From Erodium maritimum (lineage: Eukaryota; Streptophyta; Magnoliopsida; Geraniales; Geraniaceae), in the NCBI GenBank assembly GCA_963921825.1, contig OY997590.1, positions 51,725,039 through 51,789,038 of the forward strand: a DNA stretch of 64,000 nucleotides. The letters are read 5' to 3'. Under the pieces are notes generated by a model that worked only from the letters and a program-made list of their open reading frames with translations, was not told where the DNA came from and made no database searches. Positions 1-11,739 of this stretch are shown here, piece by piece; position 1 is the stretch's first letter, and every line of letters starts with the position of its first letter. The translations under genes and the position numbers were made by a program.

Positions 1-874
1 GGGGAGCAGGCGGGGAGGTGGCGGGGTACTGGCGGGGAGCAGCGCCTGGGAGTTCCACACCAGCAAGAAATCCAATTGCCCTATGACTTGTTCTTGACAA
101 ACTAAAAAGGGATTTTGAAAATAACAAAAAAATAATCAAAGCTATTATCTCTAATACATTTTAAATACACGTATGATTCAAATCAAAATCACAAACCATC
201 TTCTCCTATCACATTCTTGTTCTCACAAATTTGTTCGTCGAAATGGCCAATTACCTACCCAACGATTTGGATTTGAAGTCATTTTGTACGAAGTACTCGA
301 AGAATGCATGTCCACCAACTTCGGTGACGGGTTGTTAAATGACGCATTGGTCATGAATGGGTGTGTTATCATGCACAATAAGATAGTCGAGGCTGAACAT
401 CATACCTACGACGACTACATTGAACAAACAAATGAGGGTGGGCCAAGTCAACCAAATTTTTCACGAGGAGGCTTCGTCTCGCCGCAGTCATACTTGGAAA
501 CATTGCGAGGATGCAAGAGGAATGGATACATTTCCATTTGAAGGACGATCTCGTCGAACACATTTGGAATAAATTTGGAGACGCCTAACATAGTTTATCG
601 CTTCGTAGTTTAAATTTCGATCGGTCATCTTGTACTAGTCTTTTTATTTTGTTTTAATTTAATGTAATTTTGTTTTAAATTAATGCATTTTTGTTTGATT
701 TAAAGTAGTATTTTTAAAGAATATTTTGGTGGCTCCCCACCGGCAAAAACGTAAACCATTGCAGGTTGCTGGCGTTTACTGCAGGCGGTGAGCTGGCGGG
801 GAGACAAAAAACTAATATTTTAATGCTCCTGCCAGCCACTCCGCCAGCAGCCGGCGGTAGCATTGTGGATGCTC
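1..874 (+). mobile_element. PIF/Harbinger transposon, 3' part (5' end outside window)
   Basis: The right end is defined by the terminal sequence GCATTGTGGATGCTC (860-874), followed by TTA (875-877), the 3-bp target site typical of PIF/Harbinger elements. Read inward, this terminus is GAGCATCCACAATGC, a common plant Harbinger-type inverted repeat. The element encodes the tail of a Plant_tran/DDE_4-type transposase (173-588). GC-rich GGCGGGGAG-type repeats lie at 1-50 and 780-860. The left inverted repeat is not in the window, so autonomy cannot be judged. Confidence 0.7.
173..588 (+). pseudogene. PIF/Harbinger transposase C-terminus, degenerate
   Basis: The stretch at about 321-420 reads ALVMNGCVIMHNKIVEAE, which matches the conserved CxILHNMIVEDE segment near the end of plant Harbinger (Plant_tran, DDE_Tnp_4) transposases. 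After a frameshift between about 470 and 500, another frame continues to the expected terminal motif DLVEHIWNKFGDA and stops at 586-588. The residues before 320 are poorly conserved. The catalytic core lies upstream of the window or is lost. In the intact family the protein is a DDE transposase that works with a Myb-like partner; no partner gene is visible here. The frameshift makes this copy non-functional. Confidence 0.7.
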
Positions 875-877
875 TTA

Positions 878-1155
878 TGGGTCAAACTCAATTAATAGCT
901 GACATATCCAAATTTCAGTAACATGAATCTTTGGTTTGAACATTTGGCCAATATGATAATTTTGGGCCTTACGAGCCCAAGTTTTCGGTCGGTTTCGATC
1001 CACCACCGGTTCATTATTCGTGGACCGGAATCCGACCACCGTGCCTCTGGTTTGGTATTTTTGCCGCCGGAATTTCGTCGAAATCCATCGATTCCGGTTT
1101 TTCCGGTCCCGATAGCAGTAGGATTGGTCGGTTTCTTGCGGTCTGGATTTTTTTG
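878..1155. other. Intergenic, GC-rich CCGG-type simple sequence
   Basis: I see no gene here. The stretch from about 970 to 1150 is built from variants of CGGTT, CCGG and TTCCGG and has long open frames only because of that composition. It is the original target DNA to the left of LINE-1. Confidence 0.5.
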
Positions 1156-1189
1156 CCCACCCCTACCTATTTTTTTAGTTGTAAGATCG

Positions 1190-1399
1190 CGTGCATTAAT
1201 GATCTGAGTTCACAATACAACGCAGTGCATCAGGAAAAGTGTCTGACCATGGGAGAACATATGTCGAACGGGCTTCCCTGGCTAACCAGTGAGAAGCCTT
1301 GTTCGCAGTCCTCTTTACAAATTCGAGAGAGATTCTCTCATTTTCAGCTAACATAGGACGGATATCGCAAATAATCGTACCAACAGGAGATATGGGGAG
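1190..1399 (-). pseudogene. LINE-1 RNase H, C-terminal piece
   Basis: On the minus strand this reads SLEFVKRTANKASHWLAREA, the usual plant L1 RNase H ending (FVPRxxNxVAHxLAxxA), then about 25 residues and a stop near 1190. The N-terminal part of the same domain lies at 11740-12110 on the far side of the Athila insertion. The TACAG target duplication interrupts the codons. No active-site assessment is possible from this piece. Confidence 0.7.
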
Positions 1400-1404
1400 T
1401 ACAG

Positions 1405-2823
1405 TGATGTGGACATAAATTGCATCGATTCTAGATGTTTTTAGTCCACATTCTTGAGCATTTTAGTCCCGGGATTGTATAATTTGGACCAATTTTCTCT
1501 CGTTACTCGTATTGTGTCTCTTAATATGTTTAGTAGGTGATTTGATCGAAAAAAGGGCTAAAATAGAGGAAAACCCTGGTTTTAAGAGTTTTGGAAGTTG
1601 GATGATCCTGCGAATGGCACAACTTCTTCATACGGACTCCGATTGCCTCAAATTTTATGTCAAATCGAAGGAAATTCAGAGATCTGCAAATTTTGTCAAG
1701 GGTTCATGAGCATCCAAAAATATCTGCTCAACCACAGAGCCGTGACATGGTCCGTGACGGGTCCCACTATGGAGCCGTGACGGAGATCGAAAATGGTCCA
1801 AAACTCTCTGTTCCATCAAGGAGCCGTGACATGGTCCGTGATGGGTCCCATCAAGATTTAACCCAAAATTCAGCCTTGGAATAGATTTAACTTGTATTTT
1901 TTAGAGCTAAGAAGGGAGGAGAGTTGGAAGCAAGCTAGGGAGAGGATTTCTACTTGGAAGAACATCATTGTATTCACTATTGGGTATTGTATTTCTCTAC
2001 TTTATTCCATTATGAAGCTTTGTTTCTGTCCATCAATGGCATATTCTTCTTCCTTGCTCATGAGTAACTAAAACCCCATAATATAGGGTTATGGGGGAGT
2101 AGAGATTTAATTTCCAATGTGTTGAATGTATGAATGGATATTGTGTTGCATGATTTGATTTATTGTTTGTATTTGATTTAAGCTTAATGCTCTATCTCCC
2201 GTGTAGACTTGATAGAAGGTAGGAATTGCAATCTGACACTCGTGAGAGGTGGGTTGTAATTAGGTCAGAAATCTTATACAAATTGGGTTTAAATCTAGAC
2301 TAGTGATAGCTAGGTTAACACAATTGCAATAACCATAGGCTTCGTACTGAAAGTTAGAAATTATCAAAGAACGTATTGCTTTGGGTCTTCCTACATCTTG
2401 ATTCGTGAGAACTAGGTGGTTAGATTCCATTAGGGTCCGAAACAACGTGAGGAGTTAGGACTAGTTTGAGAGATGATTCGTTGCCCCTAAAATAAGACAA
2501 CTTCAGAATATTCATCGTTATTTAAATGCATTGGAAATGGTCTCTGTGAACCCAAAACCTTAGATTACTTTTTCTCTGAATTAAAACTCTTCAAAGCTTT
2601 GTGAGTACTTGTTCACTTTCAATTTTGCTTACTGTTTACTTTTACATGTTTTAAAACCAAAACCATCATATAATCGAAATAGCTTGACAACGACTTTGAG
2701 ATAGAACGTGCTTGACCCGTGCTCCTTTGGGTTCGATAACTCGGAACTAAAAATCCCGAAAATACTACTTGACGACCGGTACGCTTGCCGTGTCCTTTTC
2801 TGTGCTAAAACCGCAGGGCGTCA
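1405..2823 (+). repeat. Left LTR of the Athila-like element
   Basis: Starts TGATGTGGACATAAATTGC and ends CCGCAGGGCGTCA. It matches the right LTR along almost its whole length. The exception is about 1740-1870, where the left copy repeats a block containing GAGCCGTGACATGGTCCGTG and the right copy has different sequence. Confidence 0.92.
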
Positions 2824-2829
2824 AGTTAA

Positions 2830-2847
2830 TTGCGCCATTGGCGGGGA
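2830..2847 (+). other. Primer binding site, tRNA-Asp type
   Basis: TTGCGCCATTGGCGGGGA lies 6 bases after the left LTR. It differs at a few positions from TGGCGCCGTTGCCGGGGA, the complement of the plant tRNA-Asp 3' end used by Athila elements. This supports the family call. Confidence 0.75.
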
Positions 2848-2953
2848 GCAATTGAGCCAACCCTTTCTATAAAAGTTGTGTTTCGAGTATTTCACTTTTT
2901 AATTTTTGCTTTACATTCAGCTTTCATCTTGTGTTTGTCACTTAAATTATTTT

Positions 2954-3796
2954 ATGCTCACAAGATCCAAGTCCACTCCAAGTGATTTGCTTAGTGATAC
3001 AGATTTACGAGAAGCATGGAAGTTGAAGATAAGAGCTTTAAAGAAGAAACTTGGTGAGGGAAGTGTCAATTCAGATACAATGAAAAATGTGGGCGCTGAT
3101 TTCACTCGGCAGAATGCCGAAGGGCGACAGCCGAATAACCAGGTGGTTCAAGTAAATCAACAGGAGGTTCCCATAGATGTTGCAGAACCACCAAGATATC
3201 TCTGTGACTATGGCACACCACATACCAATAACCTACATCAGAGCATTCTCCACCCACCAGTGACAGCTCACCACTTCGAGATTAAAACCTCTACCATCCA
3301 GTTACTTCAACAAAATCAATTTAGCGGGAATCAAAACACTGATCCCGATCCCGCTACGCATCTGACTAAATTTAATGAGATTTGGGCTACTTTCAGGTAC
3401 AATGGAGTGTCAGACCAAGCAATTAAACTACGGGTCTTCAAGTTTACTTTAAGGAGTGAGGCAGCTGACTGGATTTCAAACCTGCCTAGCCACACAATTA
3501 CATCATAGGCAGATCTATCTCAAAAGTTCCTAGCTAGATTCTACTCGCCAAGGAAGACTAAGGAGCTCAGAGCCCAGATCCAGAATTTTGCTCAATCAAA
3601 CTTTGAATCACTGGCATAAGCTTGGGCGAGATATTAAGGACTCATGAGGAAGTGTCCTCACCATGGACAAGAGTTATGGTTGCAGTTGCATACGTTCTAC
3701 CAAGTCTTAAACAGACCAAGTCAAGCAGAGCTGAACGCCGCATCTGGTGCGCCATTCACCAAACACACTCTGCAGGAATGCTAAGAGATTCTAGAG
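2954..3796 (+). pseudogene. Athila-type gag, N-terminal part
   Basis: The frame starts at MLTRSKSTPSDLL (2954). From about 3270 it shows the retrotransposon gag domain in the Athila form: QLLQQNQFSG, DPATHLTKFNEIW, IKLRVFKFTL, then SQKFLARFYSPRKTKELR, RKCPHHGQELWLQLHTFYQ and AELNAASGAPF. The frame is unbroken by indels to 3796 but has stops at 3506 (where Trp is expected before ADLSQKF), near 3617, near 3634 and near 3781. Most are explained by TGG-to-TAG or CAA-to-TAA changes. Gag is then cut by the solo LTR at 3797 and resumes at 6732 with the conserved WHSERG motif. Gag forms the particle that packages element RNA. Confidence 0.85.
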
Positions 3797-4632
3797 AACC
3801 GAACCGAACCCGGAACGCGAACGTTTAATTTAATAAAAAAATTTCAAACCTTTTGAATAAATCGCTTTAAAACCATCAATTTGTTTAACAAAATAATAAT
3901 TTACAACTCAAAGTACGTCCCAACAAGCGGACAAAATACAAGGTATACGTCGCTAGACTCAAAAGTAAACCCGGACTCCCGCTCCTAGCTCCTCAAGCTT
4001 CGGAAGCTCACCTAGTCCATCCCGCGACCAGTACATGTAAGAAAAGCAGCTAGGGGTGAGCGTTCGCTCACCACCACGGATAACAGACTGACTACGACAT
4101 ACTTAGCAGACAATGCCGGTAACACCAACAACAACCGAACACCGGGCACTACTATCCCCAGACTCGAGTAACCCGACTGACACACAAACCCTTACTTTCC
4201 TCAACCGACTCAACACTCGAACTCGTAATGTAGACCCGACACAACGATTGACGACTTCCTCCGAAGACACGACATATAACCACGCAACACCCCAGATCAC
4301 TAAGGATCGCACACCAAACAAGATCACAAAGGATCGCACTCCAACTGCTCAATAACCCCCACGCCCTTTACCAATCCCTGTCAGGCCAGACGGTCGACCT
4401 GTCGCACTTTTCCCGACACAAAGTCGGATCAGGCTGTCGACCTGTCACACCCAGCCACGCACGCGCGGCCAGGACCCCTCTCCTCACGGGCGGGCCCCCT
4501 ACCCTGTCCGAACATGCAAACGCGTGCGATCACAGGACCCCCGTTATTATGAAGCGGGCCCCCAATCTCAGGTAACCACAATCACAATCACAAACAAAGT
4601 TCAGCAAACAGCAACAACACCGGTTTGACACT

Positions 4633-4940
4633 CCACAGGCACTCATGGCCACCCAAGACACCAACGGTAAAACACGGGTTCAACAACCCCACGGGCACTC
4701 AAGGCCACCCAAAACACCAACGGTAGAACACGGGTTCAACAACCCCACGGGCACTCATGGCCACCCAAGACACCAAAAGTAAAGACACGGGTTCAACAAC
4801 CCCATGGGCATTCATGGCCACCCAAGACACCAACAGTAAAGACACGGGCTCTCATGGCCAGCAGTAAAATACGGGCTCTTATGGCCACCCAAGACACAGT
4901 AGTAAAACACGGGCTCTCATGGCCACCCAAGACACAAATT
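4633..4940 (+). repeat. Tandem repeat array in solo LTR copy A
   Basis: About four units of 55-57 bp, each containing CATGGCCACCCAAGACACC and ACACGGGTTCAACAACCCC, are followed by about three shorter units of roughly 37 bp that keep GGCCACCCAAGACAC and ACGGGCTCTCATGG. The unit sequence is unrelated to the arrays at the same place in copies B and C. Confidence 0.85.
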
Positions 4941-5009
4941 AAACAATCAACCTCCGGGCATAACCAAATGCCTCCAGTAATTCTAATATCGAATGTTCAC
5001 TGCTCCTAT

Positions 5010-5150
5010 GACACTACTAAGTGTCACATGCATTTCTATTGTTCGATACGTTCCCGTATCATACGACACCACCCGGTGTCGCCTGCCTTTCTATTATTCG
5101 ATAAACTTACTTAACCCACGAGACCCAAGTGTCACATGCATTTCTACTGT
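5010..5150. promoter_or_regulatory. Dyad-symmetric motifs in solo LTR copy A
   Basis: Three perfect dyads occur in 71 bases: GACAC-N6-GTGTC (5010-5025), GATACG-N4-CGTATC (5045-5060) and GACACC-N4-GGTGTC (5065-5080). The repeat partner AAGTGTCACATGCATTTCTA recurs at about 5128. The same alternating dyads occur in copy B at 42165-42310. A role as protein-binding sites in the LTR promoter region is inference. Confidence 0.55.
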
Positions 5151-6731
5151 TAACTTTCCCTAGTCAGGGCCGAGATTCGGCTACTTTTCCCTACCTCGTA
5201 TGCTTTCTCGAAAAGCGCACAAACAAGCTCCGGCGTGATCCCAATCACTCGCCTAGCTTTCCCTTTCCTCTGTCTGCGGCACGATCTAATAAGAACACAA
5301 TTTTAAATACTTTTAAGTTTGCAGGCATAAACGGAATTGTAATAAACTTGACGCCCAAAAGTAACCCCGACAATGTCGATCACTCCCAAACTTCCCAATT
5401 ACTCGACATTGTCGATAATGGACCCGGAAAAGCCCGATTCGCCCGACATGGCGAATCTGCCCGGGTTTTGAAAAAGCCCTTCCGGGGCTCCGAAAATTCC
5501 TGTTTTCGTTTCTACGGTCTTAGAATAATTCAAGGGTTCCTAGGCACTCGACGGAATCAAATTTCGACTTCCGAGTAATTTAATTTGCGTTTATAGTTTC
5601 TAAACCCGTCAATTACAACTTTCACAATTTAATTCCAAATTTCGATCCGGGTGTAGATTAATGACTCGGGGAACGTCCTAAACCACCTGAACACGAAACC
5701 CAAATACCCGAGCACGTGGGCCCCACCCGGCCAACCTTGGCCGTGGGTGGCTAGGGCTAATTTGGGCCCGGCTCACCATGGTGGTGGCCGGTCCTAGCTC
5801 CGGCCAGCCACCCTACAATTCCGGCCAGCCACCGTGCACGGTGGCCGGGGCTCCCCCGAGCTCCCAGTCACCGGAAAATGTCCCAATCTCGCTCCAAAAC
5901 GTCTCCAACGAGGCCCACACCTCAACACCACCTTAAACTACTAGTTTCAAACCAAACCCTAACTTTCAAACTTAACAAAATGAAAATCGGTTAGGTGCTC
6001 ACCGTAGAGAATGTCGATGTGAGCTCGATTCTTTTATCGTTGAGACGATCTACCGGTTTGATCGTCGGGAATCACCAAAACCTCCAACTTCTTCTTCTCT
6101 TTTCTCTCCTTCTTCTAACTCCCTTTCTCTCTCTAAAACCTATTCCTTTTCTCGTTTTGAACCCCTTGGCCGAACCATCCTATTTGCTTCCCTTTTATTT
6201 GTTTAATAAAAACAACACCAACCTTTTAAATTACAAAACTAACACTCTAAGTCTCATCTTTGTTTTGTTCAAGAAACCTAACACCACCACATAATTGACA
6301 TGTGGCAAGTGGGTCCCACACCTTTTGGAAAATATCTCCTAGATGTTTTCCAATCAGATTCGCGAAATTCGGACGTTTCGGGCCTCGAATGGGCACTTTT
6401 TCCAAGAAATTACGAAACTTAACGGGCTACAAGGAAACGGCTCAACTAAGACCGCTGCGACGACGAATAAGCTTTTTGGATCCAAAACGGTCCTCGAATG
6501 GACCAAAACGTCGCTCGGTTGACTTTTCCAACGAAAAGTCAATATTTCCCAAATTGGTCAGAAAGTTGCCCTGAGTCCCCCGGAACTCACTTTGGTCGAT
6601 ATCGGGGTCAACTTAAGTCCGGTTAGACCCTCGGGGTCAAATTTAGGTTCACTTAAGTGTGTGTCCAAAAATTTTAAATTTTCCTGTTTTTCGCAGATTT
6701 GACTGGCGTTGACCGGGAGTTGTTATTACAT

Positions 6732-7425
6732 GCTTGGCATTCTGAAAGAGGACCCGGAGGCTCTACAATCAATTCAGTCAACTCAACAGTAGAAATAAGT
6801 CAAGTCATGGAGCAGTTAAAAGAAATTAAGCTGATGATGGCAGGCATGCATGGACAATCGCCACAACCTAATCCAATGGATTGTGAATAGGCTAACTGGG
6901 TGAATCACAACAACAACCAAGGGAGGAAGTACGACCCTTATTCCAACACCTATAATGAGGGTTGGAAAGATCTCCTTGAGCTCAAATGGGGAGTGGTCAG
7001 AATTAAGTAAGCCAAAATCCAATACCTCCCGAATTCAATCAGAGACCTCAAAATCAGGGCAACCAGCAGAGAAATCCTTAACCTCAACAAAACCAAGGTA
7101 ACCAACAACCTTCTTCTGACCCAACTGAGTTAATTTTAAAAATGATGCAGATACAGGAGAAGAAGAATAGGCTACAGGAGGAGAAGAATAGGCTACAGGA
7201 GGAGGAGAACAGGAAAATACACAAACGGTTAGAGGATAGAGATCAACTAGAAATGCAGCTGCTTAGGAAACAAGCTGAAGCAGATAACAATTATAGATCA
7301 ATACAGACTCAGCTACGACCAGTTTCCACAACAGCGAACTACAGACCTCCAGGATCCCTACCTAGTGACACCGAGAGGAATCCAAGAGAAAGCGTGAATG
7401 CCATTATTAGATGGGGAGATTGTGA
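6732..7425 (+). pseudogene. Athila-type gag, C-terminal part
   Basis: Immediately after the solo LTR the frame reads AWHSERGPGG, the Athila motif YQWHSERG. Further on are KYDPYSNTYNEGWK (Athila NPYSNTYNPGW) and a Gln/Glu-rich coiled-coil-like segment at 7142-7300 containing the repeated block KNRLQEEKNRLQEE. GSLPSDTERNPRESVNAI (about 7350-7406) is the Athila segment just before the protease region. There is a stop after MDCE (6888-6890, again at a Gln position) and more frame breaks near 7005-7140. The sequence after VNAI passes straight into protease, so the usual linker is shortened. Confidence 0.8.
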
Positions 7426-8137
7426 ATTTGACTGAGGAATGTTCTGCCATATTATTAAATAAATTACCCCCTAAACTGAAGGACCCAGGTAGTTTCACTG
7501 TTCCATATGAGGTAGGTACAATTTCATTTGCAAAGTTCTTATGTGACCTAGGAGCGAGTGTAAATCTTATGCCCCTTTCAGTATTTAAGAAACTAGAACT
7601 TGGGGATGAACCAACACCATCTTCGATTACTTTACAACTAGCAGACTGGTCAATTCAATACCCTATGGGAATTGTAGAAGATGTGTTAGTAAAGGTAGGA
7701 GAATTTATCTATCCTGCTGTTTTGTAGTTCTAGACATGGAAGAGGATCATGTGATTCCTCTTATTTTGGGGAGACCGTTTTTGGACACAACTAGGACTTT
7801 AATTGATGTGGAGACCGGATGAATAATATTTAGATATGGTGATCAATAAGAAGAATTCCATATGAAAGGAAGGAATGGAATTAAAAAGGGGACCATTGCT
7901 CCTACATGTGAAGTTATTTAACACATAGATAAACATGAGTCAGTAGCTCACTTAGAAATTTCACATGATTCTAAGCTACAAGCTCTTCCTAATTCAAAAT
8001 GTGAGTTGAGAGTCCTCCCTAATAATTTAAAGTATGTTTATTTGAATGATGATGACTTATACCCTATTATTATATCATATGATTTATCTAATGACATGGA
8101 GGAAGAATTATTGCAGGCACTTAAAGCAGAAAAGTAA
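7398..8137 (+). pseudogene. Athila-type aspartic protease and pre-RT linker
   Basis: 7398-7727 is open and reads LLNKLPPKLKDPGSFTVPY, then the active-site region LCDLGASVNLMPLSVF, then [20 protein letters not shown], all hallmarks of Athila RVP_2 proteases. The D-L-G-A-S form replaces the usual DTGA. After a frame change the family continues with [20 protein letters not shown] (7727-7787) and the linker CELRVLPNNLKYVYLNDDD, ending LLQALKAEK at about 8137 where reverse transcriptase should begin. Nothing of RT follows. The protease would normally cut the element polyprotein. Confidence 0.85.
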
Positions 8138-10340
8138 GACCCTAGGTGACACGTTAAATCATATTCGATGTTGCAATCCATCGTTTTGCATGGGTCCTTG
8201 TAGAGAATGACTTAAGCTTGGTGGTGAACCTGTGGAAAAAGCCCAAGCAGATAAGTAAAGGCGTCTGGGCGAGGGAGAGCTTGACAGCGCTCTCTAATGA
8301 GCCTTGAGTAGGCTCAAATGACGGCCTTGGACGCCCTATAGTCGAGCTAACGACGATAAACAAATGCGCTAGTTGGGAGGCACCCCAACATATGACATGG
8401 AGAGCGGAATCATTCACATTGCATGCTATGGCGCCGAACCTCCTAGTGGTTCTCTCAGGCGAAGAGTTTTCCATCATCCATGCACGAGGATCTCCACAGT
8501 CAGTGCAGTTCACGTACCGGTTCTTCGAGGGGAAGTATCTCTACCCTTCCTATTTTACACTTTTTATCGCTATTTACTTCCTTTATGCTATCTGGTGGGC
8601 CCTAAGTGCCCGAATTGTCGTGCTGATAGACTATGCATATTGGGTTGTGTTAATTGTATACCTGCTGACTATGAGTGTAGGGTGCTTAATTTTTATCTTC
8701 TATGGTGTGCATGTGTACATGTGTGTTTAAATCGTAAATATGTGTTCAGAGTTGCACTGAGGACAGTGCTTGGTTTTAAAGTGTGGGGTGGGGTATGCCT
8801 TGCATTGCAGTGTGTTTTCTTTTGTGTGCTCATGCATCATTCTGTGATATAAACTGTTTTAGAAAATCCAAAAAAATCAAAAAATCAAAAAATCAAAAAT
8901 AATATTTTCTGGTGATATGCAAGTTTAGTGTTTATGTTCCTAAGGATTCGATGATTGAATTGTCGCAAATGTTTATTTCTTGCATAAATCAAGGTTGTAT
9001 ATGAGCATGAATGAATAAAATAAGTAGTGAAAGCACATGCATTAGGATTAACTCTTCCACTTGCGTTTGAGTGTTTGCTAGAACTCTGTTGTTTGTCTTT
9101 GATTCCTATGCATGGTAACTTGAGTCTAGAGCTACATGTACGACCCATTCGAGGCGAAATAAGAATAAGGAACATGGTTGTTTAGGAAAATGATTTTAGG
9201 CCATCTATGGATCGTTTGAGCTAAAAATTGCCTACCATTGCATGAATCTCTTAGTCCCACATTTGAGCCTAAGCCTTTTGTTTCTAAATCCAACATTACA
9301 ATCCTATGTGCCTTTCTTTTCATGTTTATATCCCCATTATTAGTTGAACCCATATCTCTAGGCTTAGTTGCTTCATTAAGAGTGGTTATTGTTGGGATAA
9401 TGAGTGAGCGAAAGAGAGAAAAAGTGATAAAAGGATAATATGTCATTGGTTTGTATTGAGAACAATTTTATCATCGCCTTACCCCAAAGAAAAAGAAAAG
9501 AAAAGAAAAGAAAAGGAAAAGGGATAGAGAAAAATAAACAATTAATATTCCTAGTGAAAAATAAGTGTGGGGTAAGGCGTGATAGTGGTTTAGAAAGGTG
9601 GTGAATTTATGGATAGCTATGACATACTATTTCAACCATTAGCTATTCAATAAAAAAATGTTATTAGAGATTGCAAGAATTGGATGGTAAACAAATGGGG
9701 TTTGGGATGTGCGAGATAGTTTGTGGGTGTGAGAATGAAGCAACTTTGTCTTGAGATATTTATTTGAGCTTCTTTTGATTATCCTTCCCTACCCTTTACC
9801 TAGCCTTACATTACAAGCTGAATTAAAGACCTTTCTGATTCTTGAATAACCATGGTTCCTTACAATTAGTGGAGATGGGTCTAGCATGATAGCATATGAA
9901 TCTCTAAACTACATGTATGGGGAAATGAGAAAACACACGGTTATGGTAAATGAGTAAATGCAAGTTTAAAAGGAAAGAGTTAACTCTTTAATGTGAGTAG
10001 CATCCTGCTTTAATGTATTCATTGGTTCATATGCTTCCTTGATGAGTGTAAAACTTTTGGCATGTGGCGACTCTGAGAAAACTCATGTGATCTTTTATGC
10101 ACGACTTTGAATATCACCTGCTTTTTGTGCCCTTTTTCATGCATTATATAGTATGTTTTAGGAATGCATTAGATGTAGGATTCATGCATTGCACGTGCAT
10201 CTTTACTTTTTGTTGTTTTGAATAAAGGAGGCCCGGACTCCTCCTATCGAGGTGAACCTCGGGGTTTAACCGAGACATATCTTTAAAATGCTTTCTTAGT
10301 TTAGTTTTATCGGGGCGAGAAAAGTTTAAGTGTGGGGTGT
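8138..10340 (+). other. Athila 3' region: deletion joint, non-coding tail, polypurine tract
   Basis: About 8190-8270 resembles the last residues of Athila integrase (LKLGGEPVEKAQA), so a deletion removed RT to integrase between about 8140 and 8190. AAATGCGCTAGTTGGGAGGC (about 8364-8383) is the usual Athila post-pol sequence. Downstream are GAGGACAGTGCTTGGTTTTA, two GTGTGGGG-type blocks and an (AAAAG)n run (9487-9518). AAGTGTGGGGTGT (10328-10340) abuts the right LTR and serves as the polypurine tract. Open frames such as 8373-8852 have no family match I recognise. Confidence 0.7.
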
Positions 10341-11734
10341 TGATGTAGACATAAATTGCATCGATTCTAGATGTTTTTAGCCCACATTCTTGAGCATTTT
10401 AGTCCCGGGATTGTATAATTTGGACCACTTTTCTCTCGTTACTCGTATTGTGTCTCTCAATATGTTTAGTAGGTGATTTGATCGAAAAAAGGGCTAAAAT
10501 AGAGGAAAACCCCGGTTTTAGGAGTTTTGGAAGTTGGATGATCTTGCGAATGACATACCTTCTTCATACGGACTCCGATTTCCTCAAATTTTATGTCAAA
10601 TCGTAGGAAATTCAGAGATCTACAACGTTCGTCAAGGGCCCAAGACCATCCAAAACTCTCTGCTCCACCACAGAGCCGTGCATGGTCCGTGATGGGTCCC
10701 ATCAAGGAGCCGTGACGCGCGTGCAGACTGGCTTTCCTAATACGTTTCAGATTCGATTTTTACCCTATTTAACCAAAAATTCAGCCTTGGAATAGATTTA
10801 ACTTGTATTTTTTAGAGCTAAGAAGGGAGGAGAGTTGAGAGCAAGCTAGGGAGAGGATTTATACTTGGAAGAACATAATTGTATTCACTATTGGGTATTT
10901 TATTTCTGTACTTTATTCCATTATGAAGATTTGTTTTTGTCCATCAATGGCATCTTCTTCTTCCTTGTTCATGCGTAACTAAAACCCCATAATCTAGGGT
11001 TATGGGGGAGCAGAGATTTAATTTCCAATGTGTTGAATGTATGAATGGGTATTGTGTTGGATGATTTGATTTAGGGTTTGTATTTGATTTAAACTTAACA
11101 ATCTATCTCCCGGGTAGGCTTTATAGAAGGTACGAATTGCAATCTGACACTCATGAGAGGTGGGTTGTAATTAGGTCAGAAATCTTATACGAAATGGGTT
11201 TAAATCTAGACTAGTGATAGCTAGGTTAACACAATTGCAATAACCATAGGCTTCGTACCGAAAGTTAGAAATTATCAAAGAACGTAGTGCTTTGGGTCTT
11301 CCTACATCTTGATTCTTGAGAACTAGGTGGTTAGATTCCATTAAGGTCCGAAACAATGTGAGGAGTTAGGACTAGTTTGAGAGATGTATCGTTGCACCTA
11401 AAATCAGACAACTTCACAATATTCATCGTCATTTAAATGCATTGGAAATGGTCTCTGTGAACCCAAAACCTTATATTACTTTTTCTCTGAATTAAAACTC
11501 TTCAAAGCTTTGTGAGTACTTGTTCACTGTCAATTTTGCTTACTGTTTACTTTTACATGTTTTAAAACCAAAACCATCATATAATCGAAATAGCTTGACA
11601 ACGACTTTGAGATAGAATGTGCTTGACTCGTGCTCCTTTGGGTTCGATAACTCGGAACTAAAAATCCCGAAAATACTACTTGTCGACTGGTACGCTTGCC
11701 ATGTCCTTTTCTGTGCTAAAACCGCAGGGCGTCA
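10341..11734 (+). repeat. Right LTR of the Athila-like element
   Basis: Starts TGATGTAGACATAAATTGC, ends CCGCAGGGCGTCA, and is followed by TACAG (11735-11739). It is slightly shorter than the left LTR (1394 against 1419 bases), mainly because of the variable block near 10680-10780. Confidence 0.92.
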
Positions 11735-11739
11735 TACAG

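Larger units (their letters stand above)
3797..6730 (+). mobile_element. Solo LTR, TGTCACGCC family, copy A (5' tip lost)
   Basis: This stretch matches, in the opposite orientation, the solo LTR at 40680-43411. It ends TTGTTATTACA at 6730 where the other copies end GGTTCTTACA. The first 25 or so bases expected (TGTCACGCCCC and following) are absent. The sequence starts at CGAACCCGGAACGCGAACG, so a small deletion removed the LTR tip together with a few gag codons and the target duplication. It contains a tandem array (4633-4940), dyad motifs (5010-5150) and a CT-rich tract (6085-6140). No coding region is present. The family has LTRs of 2.7-3.1 kb; I suspect a Ty3/gypsy chromovirus of the Del/Tekay kind, but no internal region is here to prove it. 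Confidence 0.8.
1405..11734 (+). mobile_element. Athila-like Ty3/gypsy LTR retrotransposon, pol-deleted
   Basis: Two LTRs (1405-2823 and 10341-11734) begin TG and end CA. They are flanked by a perfect 5-bp duplication TACAG at 1400-1404 and 11735-11739. The primer site resembles tRNA-Asp, as in Athila. Gag and an aspartic protease are recognisable, but reverse transcriptase, RNase H and most of integrase are missing between about 8137 and 8190. A solo LTR of another family (3797-6730) interrupts gag. The 3' non-coding part (8190-10340) is long, with no env-like frame I can support. The element sits in the RNase H of LINE-1, so it is younger than LINE-1. Confidence 0.9.

Noticed and set aside
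923-1207. Open frame of 94 codons before LINE-1
   Set aside because: Caused by CCGG/TTCCGG simple sequence; no domain.
8373-8852. Possible env-like or third frame of the Athila element
   Set aside because: Rich in Cys and hydrophobic residues but without a signal peptide, spacing or match to Athila env; it begins in the conserved non-coding post-pol sequence.
2260-11356. A 61-codon antisense frame present in both Athila LTRs (2260-2445 and 11171-11356)
   Set aside because: Its conservation is explained by the LTRs being copies of one another; no start context or domain supports a protein.
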